Shown in pieces: positions 55,254-64,000 of a DNA stretch of 64,000 nucleotides. Source of the DNA: Bacillota bacterium (lineage in GTDB: Bacteria > Bacillota > Negativicutes > Sporomusales > Sporomusaceae); NCBI GenBank assembly GCA_017889705.1, contig JAGGAB010000012.1:97678-161677 (forward strand). Reading direction: 5' to 3'. A program made the position numbers and the translations under genes. Below the pieces are notes generated by a model that worked only from the letters and a program-made list of their open reading frames with translations, had not been told where the DNA came from and made no database searches. How positions within the stretch are numbered: the stretch's first letter is position 1; the number at the start of each line of letters is the position of its first letter.

Positions 55254-57130
55254 GGCTTTTTCTGTCCTTCCGATGGTTTTTCTAATTCCCATTCACGACT
55301 TATAGCAGGTTGTCTTATACTGTCTTGGGCATTCAAACCATCTGGTCGTTTTTCTTGGTGAAATACCGGACCACGTACTATCACATCAAGGTTACTTTCT
55401 ACTCGGGGCGCTATTGGCACCATATAAGGTACGCCAAAAGATTTCATACTGCATAAAAGAAGTACAAGTAATAGTAAGCCGGAGGCAACCCCAACCAAGC
55501 CTAATCCTGCCGCCAGCAAGAGGAAAAGAAAACGAATGGCGCGGAAAGCTAGTGCCATCTGAAAATCCGGAATGGCAAAGGAGGCAAGACCTGCTAGCGC
55601 AATAATGATAACTACGATAGGACTGACAATGTTGGCAGTAACGGCTGCCTGCCCCAGAATAAGAGCGCCGACAATCCCGATTGTAGAGCCTAAAACACCG
55701 GGAATCCGTAAACCGCCTTCACGAATAAGTTCAAATGAAAATTCCATTAAAATAATTTCAATGAACGCCGGAAATGGCACTCTTTCCCTAGCGCCGGCAA
55801 CAGCTAAGGTAATTTCGGTGGGGAGTGCCTCCTGGTGAAAATAATTTATTGCCAAATATAGAGACGGCAATAATAACGTAATAAAGGCAGCAACAATACG
55901 TAGTATACGCAGGCCTGTACTGGCAATGGCTTTAAACGAAAAATCTTCTGCTGAATGAAAAAATGTAAAAAAACTAACAGGCACAATATGCGCAAAGGGG
56001 ATGCCATCTAGGATAAATGCCACTCGTCCTTCGGCTAGATGCACAGCTACGCGATCTGGTCTTTCTGTCGACAATGCCTGGGGAAACAGATTGCCGGGAT
56101 GATCTTCAATAAATTGCTGGAGAGACCCGATATCCCCCATGAAATCAGTAGTAACTCCTTTAATTCGTCGTCTTATCTCAGCCACTAAAGTCGGATTAGC
56201 CAGAGACTCTACATACATAATGGCACAACTGGTATTGGTTCTTTTGCCGATAGATAAAATCTCGGTGACAAGATCACTGCTTTTTAGCGTAGCGCGAATC
56301 AAAGCAGTATTAATGCGCAAGCCTTCACTAAAAGCTGCCTGGGAGCCGCGCACAGTCTGCTCGGTCATTGGCCTATCGACACCGCGGCGTATCATCCCTT
56401 TGGTGTTGATTAAAACGGCTTCAGGAACACCGTCAATAAAAAGTGCGGTATCGCCGCTGTTGATGCCATGCTGAACAGATTTGTAGTCTACTGCTTTATT
56501 GACCTGATTAGCTGGTAAGCATTCTTCGATAAGAGTGGTTGTAAGAGTTTTGGAAATATTATCAACCTGGATATGATCGGCAGAAAAAAACATTAGTGGT
56601 TGTAAGACAGCCAAATTAAGTGTTTTACTGTCAACCATCCCATCTAAAAACACAATGATAGCTTTTAGTGGCGGAGAAAGTGGCAGTGTTAAGTTGCGAA
56701 TGACAATATCTTTGTTTTGGGGCAGCTTATAAAGCTTTTTCAAAATTGTATAGTTCTCGGCAAGCAGGGCACTTACTTCCCGGTCTTCCGGTTGACTGGC
56801 CGCGTCATAGGCTAGTCTGACAGGGGAAGTTTCTGCTTTGTTTTCTTCCAGCTTCTTCAGGAGTGTTTTTATTTGAGTCGGATTGATTAAATGCCCTTCT
56901 TTAAGATTGGTAGATATGGCTTCTAAAACGTCTTTTGCGTGTTTGGCTTGACGTAAAAGTATTTGGAGTTGTTCTGTCGGTCCGGCAAGGTCGGTCTTTT
57001 CGTGTATGTTATCGAGCGCTTGTTTTTGGTCTGATTGATCATCTAATACAAAAGGGGGAGGAGTACATGAAGGAGTATAAACAAGTAGTTTTTTCAAATA
57101 GTTAAAGCTTTTAGAAAAAATAGTCTCCAC
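55250..57130 (-). CDS. gerA: Germination receptor A subunit
   Basis: 626 residues from GTG 57130, preceded by GGAGAGAAGG at 7 nt; an ATG at 57199 gives a longer frame without a ribosome site. A soluble N-terminal part (about 90-380) contains the two-domain Ger receptor fold (FLDGMVDSKTLNLAVLQPLM, RRGVDRPMTEQTVRGSQ), and the C-terminal part has about five membrane helices and the usual tail SPIVVIIIALAGLASFAIP. First gene of gerA-B-C-small gene. Confidence 0.93.
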   Translation of the reverse strand: METIFSKSFNYLKKLLVYTPSCTPPPFVLDDQSDQKQALDNIHEKTDLAGPTEQLQILLRQAKHAKDVLEAISTNLKEGHLINPTQIKTLLKKLEENKAETSPVRLAYDAASQPEDREVSALLAENYTILKKLYKLPQNKDIVIRNLTLPLSPPLKAIIVFLDGMVDSKTLNLAVLQPLMFFSADHIQVDNISKTLTTTLIEECLPANQVNKAVDYKSVQHGINSGDTALFIDGVPEAVLINTKGMIRRGVDRPMTEQTVRGSQAAFSEGLRINTALIRATLKSSDLVTEILSIGKRTNTSCAIMYVESLANPTLVAEIRRRIKGVTTDFMGDIGSLQQFIEDHPGNLFPQALSTERPDRVAVHLAEGRVAFILDGIPFAHIVPVSFFTFFHSAEDFSFKAIASTGLRILRIVAAFITLLLPSLYLAINYFHQEALPTEITLAVAGARERVPFPAFIEIILMEFSFELIREGGLRIPGVLGSTIGIVGALILGQAAVTANIVSPIVVIIIALAGLASFAIPDFQMALAFRAIRFLFLLLAAGLGLVGVASGLLLLVLLLCSMKSFGVPYMVPIAPRVESNLDVIVRGPVFHQEKRPDGLNAQDSIRQPAISREWELEKPSEGQKKP

Positions 57131-57226
57131 ATGGTGGCCTTCTCTCCTATATTTGTGGTTATTATTACCAAAAAAAGATGTAATTATTATATAAGCCATT
57201 CGGCAACTATTTGATTTATCTTGATA

Positions 57227-57269
57227 AAAGCAAAGTAACCACAGCTAAATGCCGTGGTTACTTTGCTTT
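57227..57269. terminator. Terminator between rmuC and ger operon
   Basis: 16-bp stem AAAGCAAAGTAACCAC with its complement. The rmuC stop codon lies inside it. It ends rmuC before the ger operon begins. Confidence 0.85.
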
Positions 57270-58536
57270 ACTCTTGATCACTATCAAACTGTCCTAACAT
57301 ACGAACCGCATCTGCTGAAGGCAGTTGTTCGACATCCTTAAGTTTACGTTCAATTGCCCGAGTGCGTACTGCAGCAGCATCAATTTGTTTACTGGCCTGA
57401 TCTAATTTTTCCTTGGTTTTGATAAGAACATCGCCAAACTTCCCAAACTCTGTTTTGACAGCACCGAGAAGGCCCCAAACCTCACTGGAACGCCGTTCGA
57501 TAGCCAAGGTCCGGAAGCCCATTTGCAGACTGTTCAATAAAGCTGCCAGTGTGGTTGGGCCGGTAATGCTAATCCGGTATTCTCGCTGGAGGCTTTCACA
57601 TAGTCCCGGACGCCGTAACACTTCGGCATATAGTCCCTCAACAGGCAAAAACATAATAGCAAAATCAGTAGTATTAGGCGGATCGATATACTTTTCTTTA
57701 ATGGTTTTTGCTTCCAGGCGAATTCTGGCTTCTAAGTTGGCGGCAGCAGCGGCTGCCAGTTCGGCATTAGCCATGTCCTGGGCATCTAGTAGTCTTTGGT
57801 AATCTTCCTGAGGAAATTTGGCATCGATGGGGAGCCAGACGGGGGCATCATTACTGTTGTTGCCAGGTAGGCTTATGGCGAATTCCACCCGATCTTGACT
57901 GCCGCGTTTGGTTGCCACATTTGCGGCATATTGCTCAGGGGTAAGTACCTGCTCTAACAAAGCGGCTAGCTGCATTTCTCCCCAAATGCCACGGGTTTTG
58001 ACGTTAGATAAGACTTTCTTAAGATCGCCGACACCTGACGCCAATTGCTGCATTTCTCCCAGGCCTTTGTGTACTTGTTCCAGGCGTTCGCTGACAAGCT
58101 GAAAAGACTCACCTAACCGTTTTTCCAAAGTGGCATGCAGTTTTTCATCCACCGTTGCCCGCATACTTTCGAGCTTTTTACTGTTATCATTTTGAATATC
58201 GGTAAGTTTGGTTTCAAGTGTCTCACGGAGTTTATCAAGCTTTTGTTCGTTAAACTGGACTAAACGGCTAAATCGTTGGTCATTGCTATTAGCAAATTCG
58301 TGGAATTGTCCTGCCAGTTCTTCACGCAGTATTCTAATAGTAAAAGTCTGTTCCTGGCGATTTTTCCCCAGTTCATCACGAAGCATGCTTTCAAGACGTT
58401 CTTGGTTGTAGGCAAGCTGTTTAAATGGTGTTAAGTCAGGACTTGCGGACTTATTAACCTTTAGCAGCAGTAAGAGGAGTAAAGCAGCATTAGTTATGAG
58501 TATAAATAGAGTAATTGCGGAAACTATATCATTCAT
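57268..58536 (-). CDS. rmuC: DNA recombination protein RmuC
   Basis: 422 residues from ATG 58536 (GTG 58545 is an alternative). N-terminal membrane helix (about 7-27), a coiled coil (about 35-155), and a nuclease-like core (RGIWGEMQLAALLEQVLTP, VWLPIDAKFPQEDYQRLL, DFAIMFLPVEGLYAEV). RmuC limits inversions and was linked to phage defence in E. coli. Single gene, divergent from patA. Confidence 0.93.
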   Translation of the reverse strand: MNDIVSAITLFILITNAALLLLLLLKVNKSASPDLTPFKQLAYNQERLESMLRDELGKNRQEQTFTIRILREELAGQFHEFANSNDQRFSRLVQFNEQKLDKLRETLETKLTDIQNDNSKKLESMRATVDEKLHATLEKRLGESFQLVSERLEQVHKGLGEMQQLASGVGDLKKVLSNVKTRGIWGEMQLAALLEQVLTPEQYAANVATKRGSQDRVEFAISLPGNNSNDAPVWLPIDAKFPQEDYQRLLDAQDMANAELAAAAAANLEARIRLEAKTIKEKYIDPPNTTDFAIMFLPVEGLYAEVLRRPGLCESLQREYRISITGPTTLAALLNSLQMGFRTLAIERRSSEVWGLLGAVKTEFGKFGDVLIKTKEKLDQASKQIDAAAVRTRAIERKLKDVEQLPSADAVRMLGQFDSDQE

Positions 58537-58713
58537 TAGGTACACCGTCCCTTGCGTAGTTAGGTTTTCTATTCAAGGCCAATATAGGCAAATCCTTTTG
58601 ACAGATAGAATTTTTGCTCATAAATACGTTGGAATAAAGCAGGAGTTCGTTTGATATTACTAGAAAATACCATTAATAGTTTCAGAGGGTTGATTTTTGC
58701 GAGGGGGGTCTGT

Positions 58714-59970
58714 ATGTCGAATAAAGAGCAGATTATAAGCCAGACAATTGACAAATATGAGCAATATATTAATCCGGCTATGGCTAAACTTTTTCGCTTT
58801 ATGGGTTTATCCACTATCGAATGGGAAGCTGAAGGTGCTGTTATCAAAGATATTGATGGCAAAGAATATATTGATTGCCTGGGCGGATACGGGGTATTTA
58901 GTCTAGGACACCGTCATCCCCAAGTAATCGAGGCTGTAAAGCGTCAGTTAGACTTTATGCCTTTATCCAGTAAAGTTTTATTTGATAAGCCAATGGCTGA
59001 TTTAGCAGAACTTCTTGCTGGAATAACGCCGGGTGACCTGCAGTATAGTTTCTTCGTCAATAGCGGGACAGAAGCCGTTGAAGGAAGTCTCAAGCTGGCT
59101 CGGGTGCATACCGGGCGTAGTAAGTTTGTTGCTACCACGAATTCCTTTCATGGTAAAACACTGGGTGCTTTAAGTGCCACTGGCCGCGAGATGTTCAGAG
59201 AACCCTTTCAGCCGTTGCTGGCTGGCTTTCAGCATGTGGATTTTGGCGATATTGATGCATTAAGCCGAGCTGTGGATCATGATACTGCTGCTGTCATTGT
59301 TGAACCCATTCAAGGGGAAGGGGGCATTATTGTTCCGCCTGACAGTTACTTACCAGACGTGCGCGACCTTTGCGATAAAACAGGAGCCATGTTAATTTGT
59401 GATGAAGTTCAGACTGGCTTGGGACGGACTGGCAAAATGTTTGCGGTTGAACATGCTGGTGTCGTACCTGATATTCTTGCTACCGCCAAGGCCTTAGGCG
59501 GCGGTGTCATGCCCATTGGTGCTTTTACGGCTAGGCCAAAGGTTTGGGACAAATATATTATCAGCCCATTTTTGCATACCTCAACCTTCGGGGGTAATCC
59601 ACTGGCCTGCGCGGCAGCTATTGCCGCCATTACTGTTATCCGGGAAGAACAATTAATCAAGCGGGCTGAAGAAAGCGGCGGTTACTTTATTGCGAAGCTT
59701 TCTGCATTAGCGGTGGCATACCCGGAGGTAATAGCCGAAGTACGTGGCCGGGGCTTAATGATTGGAATAGAATTGACCAAAGAAGGTATTGGCGGATTAA
59801 TTCTGTCAGAAATGATTGATAAAGGTGTTTTACTGGCCTATACACTTAATAATCCTAAAGTTATGAGGATTGAACCACCGCTTATTATTGAACAGCAGCA
59901 GATTGATTATGTTATTACGGCGTTGACAAGCGCAGTAGAGAAAGCTCACAGTATGCTGGAGGATTTGTAA
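58714..59970 (+). CDS. patA: Putrescine aminotransferase
   Basis: 418 residues from ATG 58714 behind GAGGGGGG; 439 if an in-frame ATG at 58651 is used. Class III PLP enzyme very like E. coli Pat[57 protein letters not shown] (PLP lysine). It moves the amino group of putrescine (or cadaverine) to 2-oxoglutarate. No partner genes of polyamine breakdown are adjacent. Confidence 0.88.
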   Translation: MSNKEQIISQTIDKYEQYINPAMAKLFRFMGLSTIEWEAEGAVIKDIDGKEYIDCLGGYGVFSLGHRHPQVIEAVKRQLDFMPLSSKVLFDKPMADLAELLAGITPGDLQYSFFVNSGTEAVEGSLKLARVHTGRSKFVATTNSFHGKTLGALSATGREMFREPFQPLLAGFQHVDFGDIDALSRAVDHDTAAVIVEPIQGEGGIIVPPDSYLPDVRDLCDKTGAMLICDEVQTGLGRTGKMFAVEHAGVVPDILATAKALGGGVMPIGAFTARPKVWDKYIISPFLHTSTFGGNPLACAAAIAAITVIREEQLIKRAEESGGYFIAKLSALAVAYPEVIAEVRGRGLMIGIELTKEGIGGLILSEMIDKGVLLAYTLNNPKVMRIEPPLIIEQQQIDYVITALTSAVEKAHSMLEDL

Positions 59971-60006
59971 GTGTGGGCATGAACCACGAAGAGGAGGAAT
60001 TTTGTT

Positions 60007-60447
60007 ATGCCCTATGTAGAAGTTACATTGCCGGTTAATGCTGAGCCCGGCCAAATATATCCCATATTGAAAGATATGGAAAAATATCCTGATTTCATGG
60101 CTGATTTGGTTAGTGTGGAAGTAATTGAACGCAAAGACAATACAACTATGACAAAATGGGTATCTAATGTTGACGGGCGAATTATCAGATGGACTGAGAT
60201 TGACAATTTTGATGATACCAATATGCATATTAGCTATAAACAAATTGAAGGAGACTTAAAAAAGTTTGAAGGTGAATGGATATTAACGCCGTTTGCTGGC
60301 GGCACAGAGATTAAATTAACCGTTGATTTTGAATTTGGTATTCCTATGATTGCGGGATTGCTCAATCCGATTCTTAAGAAGAAGGTACGGGACAATAGTA
60401 TGAATATGTTGACTGCCATCAGGGAACGCATGGAAAAACGGGCTTAA
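60007..60447 (+). CDS. START/SRPBCC-family protein (RatA/Coq10-like)
   Basis: 146 residues. The fold pattern (VNAEPGQIYPILKDMEKYPDFM ... IDNFDDTNMHISYKQIEGDL ... RDNSMNMLTAIRERM) of which ILKDMEKYPDFM is the best-kept part, matches cyclase/dehydrase proteins that bind hydrophobic ligands. No catalytic residues can be named. It starts 37 bp after patA behind GAGGAGG and may be co-transcribed. Confidence 0.8.
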   Translation: MPYVEVTLPVNAEPGQIYPILKDMEKYPDFMADLVSVEVIERKDNTTMTKWVSNVDGRIIRWTEIDNFDDTNMHISYKQIEGDLKKFEGEWILTPFAGGTEIKLTVDFEFGIPMIAGLLNPILKKKVRDNSMNMLTAIRERMEKRA

Positions 60448-60457
60448 ACGCTTGTTG

Positions 60458-60486
60458 TTAATTATAAGTAAATGACTTATAATTAA
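60458..60486. other. AT-rich 12-bp inverted repeat
   Basis: TTAATTATAAGT-aaatg-ACTTATAATTAA, a perfect dyad between the START-like gene and htpX; operator or weak terminator. No T run. Confidence 0.45.
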
Positions 60487-60612
60487 TAATGAATTCAGTA
60501 ATAATGGTTTCCTCAAAAGAAATGGAGGGGCGATGTCATCTTTAGCTAGCGTGAAATAGTTAAGACGATAGTGTTTTTTATAGATAATACAATATGTTAT
60601 GGAGGTGTCTTA

Positions 60613-61479
60613 ATGAACACGCTTAAGACTACTGCTTTACTTGCTGCACTAACAGGTTTGTTAATTGCAGTTGGCGCCTTTTTTGGCGGAACAAAAGGTA
60701 TGACTTTCATGTTTGTTATTTCGATTTTGATGAATTTTGCCAGCTACTGGTTTAGTGATAAAATTGTGCTCAATATGTATGGGGCACAAGCGGTTACCGC
60801 TCAGGATGCACCGGATTTAATCCGGATGGTAAGCAGTCTGGCCCAAAAGGCAAAGCTGCCGATGCCTAAGGTTTATATTATCAATACAGATGTACCGAAT
60901 GCTTTTGCTACCGGCCGTGATCCGGAGCATGCAGCTGTCGCGGTAACAACAGGGATTATGCGGGCACTCAATTATGAAGAACTTGAAGGTGTTGTTGCTC
61001 ACGAATTATCTCATATTAAAAACCGCGATACGCTGATTAGTACTATTGTAGCTAGCATTGCCGGGGTTATTACCATGATTGCCAATATTGCACAATGGTC
61101 GGCTATTTTTGGATTTGGCCGTAGTGATGATGAAGAAGGCGGTATCAGTGGAATCATTGAGTTTGTCTTTCTGGTAGTACTGGCACCACTCGCGGCTACA
61201 CTTATTCAGCTTGGTGTTTCGCGTTCGCGCGAATATTTGGCTGACCAAACCGGAGGAAGCATGTCTGGCAACCCCTTAGCGTTGGCGAGTGCTCTCAAAA
61301 AGATTGAGTATTTTGCTCAACATCGGGTAATGGCTGAAGCTACACCTGCTACGTCACATCTTTTTATTGTCAATCCGTTTAGTGGTGCTGCCGGTATGAT
61401 GGTTAGCTTGTTTAGCACACATCCGTCCACCGCAGATAGAGTGGCCAAATTGGAAGAACAGGCAAGAAAAATACGATAA
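60613..61479 (+). CDS. htpX: Membrane zinc protease HtpX
   Basis: 288 residues from ATG 60613 behind GGAGG. N-terminal helices (about 5-22 and 30-50), the zinc motif HELSHIKN (HExxH), a further helix pair (about 150-200) and the third zinc ligand in SREYLADQTGG. It degrades faulty membrane proteins. The frame is open upstream from 60571 but has no ribosome site there. Confidence 0.94.
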   Translation: MNTLKTTALLAALTGLLIAVGAFFGGTKGMTFMFVISILMNFASYWFSDKIVLNMYGAQAVTAQDAPDLIRMVSSLAQKAKLPMPKVYIINTDVPNAFATGRDPEHAAVAVTTGIMRALNYEELEGVVAHELSHIKNRDTLISTIVASIAGVITMIANIAQWSAIFGFGRSDDEEGGISGIIEFVFLVVLAPLAATLIQLGVSRSREYLADQTGGSMSGNPLALASALKKIEYFAQHRVMAEATPATSHLFIVNPFSGAAGMMVSLFSTHPSTADRVAKLEEQARKIR

Positions 61480-61497
61480 CAAATAATGCAAAGCAGA

Positions 61498-61535
61498 AGT
61501 TGTTAGTTAGCTAAGCTAGCTAGCAACTTTTTTCA
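61498..61535 (+). terminator. Terminator after htpX
   Basis: AAGTTG ... CAACTT stem with inner pairing and six T residues. Confidence 0.75.
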
Positions 61536-61647
61536 TTATGGAGTAAAATGAATTTTAAAAAAATATGTATTGTTACTGTGCCCTTGCAGGATATGAGTTG
61601 AACAGTATGGAAAAAATATACTAGTTTTGAATTCAAGGAGGTTAACT

Positions 61648-62421
61648 ATGAAAATAGTACGATTTGAAGCTGATAATACGATTAACTATGGCATTTTAGC
61701 AGCAAATGAACAAATTCATGTGGTAAAAGGCGATATTTTTAATAATACCTTCACTGAAACTGGGGAAATACTGCCGCTAAACAACGTAAAATTATTATCG
61801 CCTTGTGTACCAAGTAAGGCGGTATGTATAGGGCTGAATTATCATGATCATGCGCGCGAAATGAAACTTACGCTGCCGGAAGAACCATTGATTTTTTTGA
61901 AGCCGTCTTCGGCATTAAATCATCCCAATGGCACAGTCGAGTATCCAGCCATCTCGAAGAACCTCCATTATGAAGGCGAACTGGCTATTGTAATTAAGAA
62001 AGAGGCACGTAAAGTGCCTATTGAAACAGCTGAAAACTACGTTTTGGGTTATACCTGTGCAAATGATGTTACTGCCCGCGATATTCAGATGAAAGATGGG
62101 CAATGGACAAGAGGGAAGTCGTTTGATACCTTTTTGCCATTAGGTCCATGCATTGAGACTGAACTAGATCCTCATAATGTTTCTATTCGACTTTTGCTTA
62201 ATGGCGAAGTCAAACAGTCTTCGAATACCTCTAACTTGATATTTAAAGTCGCGGAAATGGTGTCTTTCGTCAGCCAAGTTATGACACTATATCCGGGCGA
62301 TGTTATTTTAACAGGTACACCTTCCGGAGTAGGACCTATGCAGGTGGGAGACTTTGTTACTGTAGATATTGAAGGAATTGGAGCCTTGAATAATACTATC
62401 GTGGGTGAGAAGGAGAGATAA
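61648..62421 (+). CDS. FAH-family enzyme (fumarylacetoacetase/2-keto-4-pentenoate hydratase-like)
   Basis: 257 residues from ATG 61648, AAGGAGG 9 nt upstream. The metal-binding and catalytic pattern is typical: [45 protein letters not shown] and [12 protein letters not shown]. Members act as hydrolases, isomerases or oxaloacetate decarboxylases. Substrate unknown; no degradation cluster around. Confidence 0.88.
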   Translation: MKIVRFEADNTINYGILAANEQIHVVKGDIFNNTFTETGEILPLNNVKLLSPCVPSKAVCIGLNYHDHAREMKLTLPEEPLIFLKPSSALNHPNGTVEYPAISKNLHYEGELAIVIKKEARKVPIETAENYVLGYTCANDVTARDIQMKDGQWTRGKSFDTFLPLGPCIETELDPHNVSIRLLLNGEVKQSSNTSNLIFKVAEMVSFVSQVMTLYPGDVILTGTPSGVGPMQVGDFVTVDIEGIGALNNTIVGEKER

Positions 62422-62428
62422 GAATATA

Positions 62429-62881
62429 ATGAGTGATCATATTGAAAGTACTTTGGTATTATTAAAACCCGATGCTGTTCAAAGAAAGCTCTGTGGCGAA
62501 ATTATCCAGCGATTTGAACGAAAAGGGTTATTAATTTCGGCACTAAAATTACTGCAATTAACCCCAGAGATGGCTGGCAGGCATTATGTTGAACATGTAG
62601 GTAAACCATTTTATCCATCTCTTATCGAATTTATTACCTCCGGGCCGATTGTAGCAATGGTATTAACTGGCCCTAATGCTGTAAAAATAGTAAGAACCAT
62701 GATGGGAGCTACTAACCCGGTTGATGCACTGCCAGGAACCATTCGCGGAGATTATGCTATGCTTATGTCTTGTAACATTGTGCATGGTTCTGATAGCGTA
62801 GTTAGTGCTGCGAGAGAAACAGCTATTTATTTTTCTGAGCAAGAAGTTGTTCAGCGAAGTTTGGAGGAGTATTATGAGTAA
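62429..62881 (+). CDS. ndk: Nucleoside diphosphate kinase
   Basis: 150 residues from ATG 62429, [17 protein letters not shown] at the N-terminus and the phospho-histidine in IVHGSDS (about residue 116). It balances nucleoside triphosphates. The end overlaps the pduO start by 8 bp. Confidence 0.95.
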   Translation: MSDHIESTLVLLKPDAVQRKLCGEIIQRFERKGLLISALKLLQLTPEMAGRHYVEHVGKPFYPSLIEFITSGPIVAMVLTGPNAVKIVRTMMGATNPVDALPGTIRGDYAMLMSCNIVHGSDSVVSAARETAIYFSEQEVVQRSLEEYYE

Positions 62882-63392
62882 AGTATATACGAAGACTGGT
62901 GATAAGGGGACAACTGGTCTTTTAACTGGTGAGCGTGTCAGTAAAACCAGTGCGAGAGTGGAAGCTTACGGTACTGTTGATGAAATCAACTCGGCATTGG
63001 GGCTGGCGCGGGCTAACTGTACTAAACCTGAAGTTAAAGAGGCTGTGCTGAAACTACAGAAATTATTAATGCTGATTATGGCTGATTTAGCCAGCAATAG
63101 TGCTGACCAACACTATGTAACAGCTGAGCATGTTACAACACTGGAGCAACTTATTGATGAATTTGATGCCAAGCTGCCGCCACTTAAGAATTTTATCATT
63201 CCTGGTGATACGCTGGGAGCGGCTGCACTTGATTTGGCACGTACAGTTACCAGAAGGGCTGAGCGCCAGACCTTGCGATTTAAGGAACAGGAGACAGAAA
63301 TTAAGATAAATGAACATTTACTTATCAGCTTAAATCGTTTGTCAGACTTTTGTTTTGTGTTATCGCGTTTTGAGGCCGAAACTATAAAATAA
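62874..63392 (+). CDS. pduO: Cob(I)alamin adenosyltransferase, PduO type
   Basis: 172 residues from ATG 62874 behind GGAGGAG. Motifs [18 protein letters not shown] (N-terminus), [12 protein letters not shown] and RRAERQT mark the PduO family, which makes adenosylcobalamin from ATP and reduced B12. Points to use of coenzyme B12 enzymes. Confidence 0.94.
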   Translation: MSKVYTKTGDKGTTGLLTGERVSKTSARVEAYGTVDEINSALGLARANCTKPEVKEAVLKLQKLLMLIMADLASNSADQHYVTAEHVTTLEQLIDEFDAKLPPLKNFIIPGDTLGAAALDLARTVTRRAERQTLRFKEQETEIKINEHLLISLNRLSDFCFVLSRFEAETIK

Positions 63393-63524
63393 GGCTTGTT
63401 GTAAATACGTGTAATTTTCTTTATTTAAAGTCGTGGCACAACTTTGCCTGCCCTGCATAAACTATATCGATAGCAAAGGATGCTTTAGCCATCGATAATA
63501 GCATAGATAGGGGAGGCGAGTGCT

Positions 63525-63599
63525 GTGAATTTTCGTTTTTATGTAATGTCGCTGCCAGGACCGCTGCGTAAATTAATGCGTATGTTCTTAAAAGTATAA
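63525..63599 (+). CDS. spoVM: Candidate SpoVM, 24-residue amphipathic peptide
   Basis: Start GTG 63525 behind GGGGAGGCGAG and stop 63599. The peptide has the pattern of Bacillus SpoVM (26 residues): RFY near the start, then LP at residues 10-11 and a basic, hydrophobic helix (LRKLMRMFLKV). SpoVM lies on the convex forespore membrane and anchors SpoIVA coat assembly. A strong 22-bp terminator follows at 63607. A possible sigma-E-like -10 box CATAAACT lies at 63456-63463. Too short for standard gene calls; homology is by pattern. Confidence 0.7.
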   Translation: MNFRFYVMSLPGPLRKLMRMFLKV

Positions 63600-63606
63600 A
63601 ATATTT

Positions 63607-63656
63607 AATACATATAAAAAGAGCTATTTTTATGAATAGCTCTTTTTATATGTATT
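63607..63656 (+). terminator. Long terminator hairpin after candidate spoVM
   Basis: 22-bp perfect stem (AATACATATAAAAAGAGCTA... pairs with its complement) with a 6-nt loop, followed by TT. It begins 8 nt after the SpoVM stop. Confidence 0.8.
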
Positions 63657-63855
63657 TGACGAAATAATGGTATTTGTAGTTTTGTCATATTTAATGGAAA
63701 TACTTTATAAATTTGGAATAAATGATTAACAAAATGGCTATTTTAAATTATAGCAAAATAGACAGAAAAGAAGGAATATTTAAAGTAAACAGAGAATTAC
63801 AAGAGACATGTGTCAGTAATGAATTTAAGCAGACCACAACAGGAGGGGACTAGCC

Positions 63856-64000
63856 ATGAAAGAGTACAAGAGCGACAGGTTGAGAAATGTTGGAATTGTA
63901 TCCCACGGTGGAGCCGGTAAGACATCCTTAACAGAAGCCATGCTATTTAATTCTGGCGCGGTTAACCGTTTGGGACGTGTTGATGATGGTTCGGCGACAA
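63856..64000 (+). CDS. Elongation factor G-like GTPase, 5' end
   Basis: The window ends inside the gene. 48 codons are present, behind AGGAGGGG. The start [24 protein letters not shown] contains the G1 motif SHGGAGKTS and continues [21 protein letters not shown], a pattern of EF-G2-type proteins (fusA2), where the motif is HGGAGKT instead of HIDAGKT. Such paralogues are not the main translocase and their role varies. Confidence 0.85.
   Translation, partial: MKEYKSDRLRNVGIVSHGGAGKTSLTEAMLFNSGAVNRLGRVDDGSAT

Noticed and set aside
60533..60559. Eight-codon leader-peptide-like ORF before htpX.
   Set aside because: The ribosome site is too close to the ATG and there is no attenuator structure after it.
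1..64000. CRISPR arrays, tRNA or rRNA genes.
   Set aside because: No regularly spaced direct repeats and no tRNA or rRNA sequences were noticed while reading either strand.

Overview
The window looks like a contiguous chromosome segment of an anaerobic, endospore-forming member of the Firmicutes, most likely a Negativicutes/Sporomusaceae-type bacterium. This rests on gene content only: spoVS, a spoVK-type gene, a ger operon and a candidate spoVM sit beside pyruvate:ferredoxin oxidoreductase, phosphotransbutyrylase and butyrate kinase, sigma-54 control, tRNA selenouridine synthase, and the order mutS-mutL-miaA-hfq-spoVK-hflX-ynbB that is also known from Bacillus. I cannot name the species.

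Layout. 1-8.6 kb: 3' part of ftsK/spoIIIE, selU, a rodZ-like gene, ygiQ, an orphan solute-binding protein and rimO. 8.7-15 kb: cinA, a DEAD-box helicase, recA (textbook SOS promoter), recX and rny. 15-21 kb: an unknown gene, spoVS with a sigma-H-type promoter, pepA, a PHP phosphatase, a P-loop/Asp23 fusion, a DUF3870-like gene and two half-size TSUP transporters. 20.8-28.7 kb: miaB, mutS, mutL, a methyltransferase, miaA and hfq. 28.8-40 kb: spoVK split into two parts by a 9,666-bp insertion. 39.4-48 kb: GTPase, UbiA-like membrane protein, small membrane protein, hflX with an N-terminal JAMM-like domain, ynbB, a TPR membrane protein, a PRC-barrel protein and VanW. 48-52.5 kb: lexA, two small genes, an SOS-controlled LysM (YneA-like) gene and htpG behind a CIRCE operator. 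52.7-57.1 kb: gerA-gerB-gerC plus a small fourth ger gene on the minus strand. 57-64 kb: rmuC, patA, a START-like protein, htpX, a FAH-family enzyme, ndk, pduO, a candidate spoVM and the start of an EF-G-like gene.

Main discovery. The spoVK-like AAA+ ATPase gene is cut between its Walker B motif and its sensor-1/arginine-finger half. Joining the two halves at a shared GT dinucleotide (29359-29360 with 39025-39026) restores a 318-residue SpoVK-like protein in frame. The two element-internal ends form a near-perfect inverted repeat centred exactly on that GT, as expected for the attP of a large serine recombinase. The element encodes such a recombinase (SpoIVCA-like) next to its right end, preceded by a 50-residue ORF that could be the directionality factor. 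This is the architecture of a skin-like sporulation intervening element, excised in the mother cell to rebuild a sporulation gene. Its cargo is unusual: a PAS-type sigma-54 activator and a sigma-54-promoted operon for pyruvate:ferredoxin oxidoreductase, phosphate butyryltransferase and butyrate kinase.

Other regulatory circuits visible in the sequence are an SOS regulon (recA, lexA and a cluster of LexA-like boxes before the yneA-like gene), heat-shock (CIRCE) control of htpG, and a dispersed repeat family with palindromic ends, one copy of which lies at the edge of the spoVK element.
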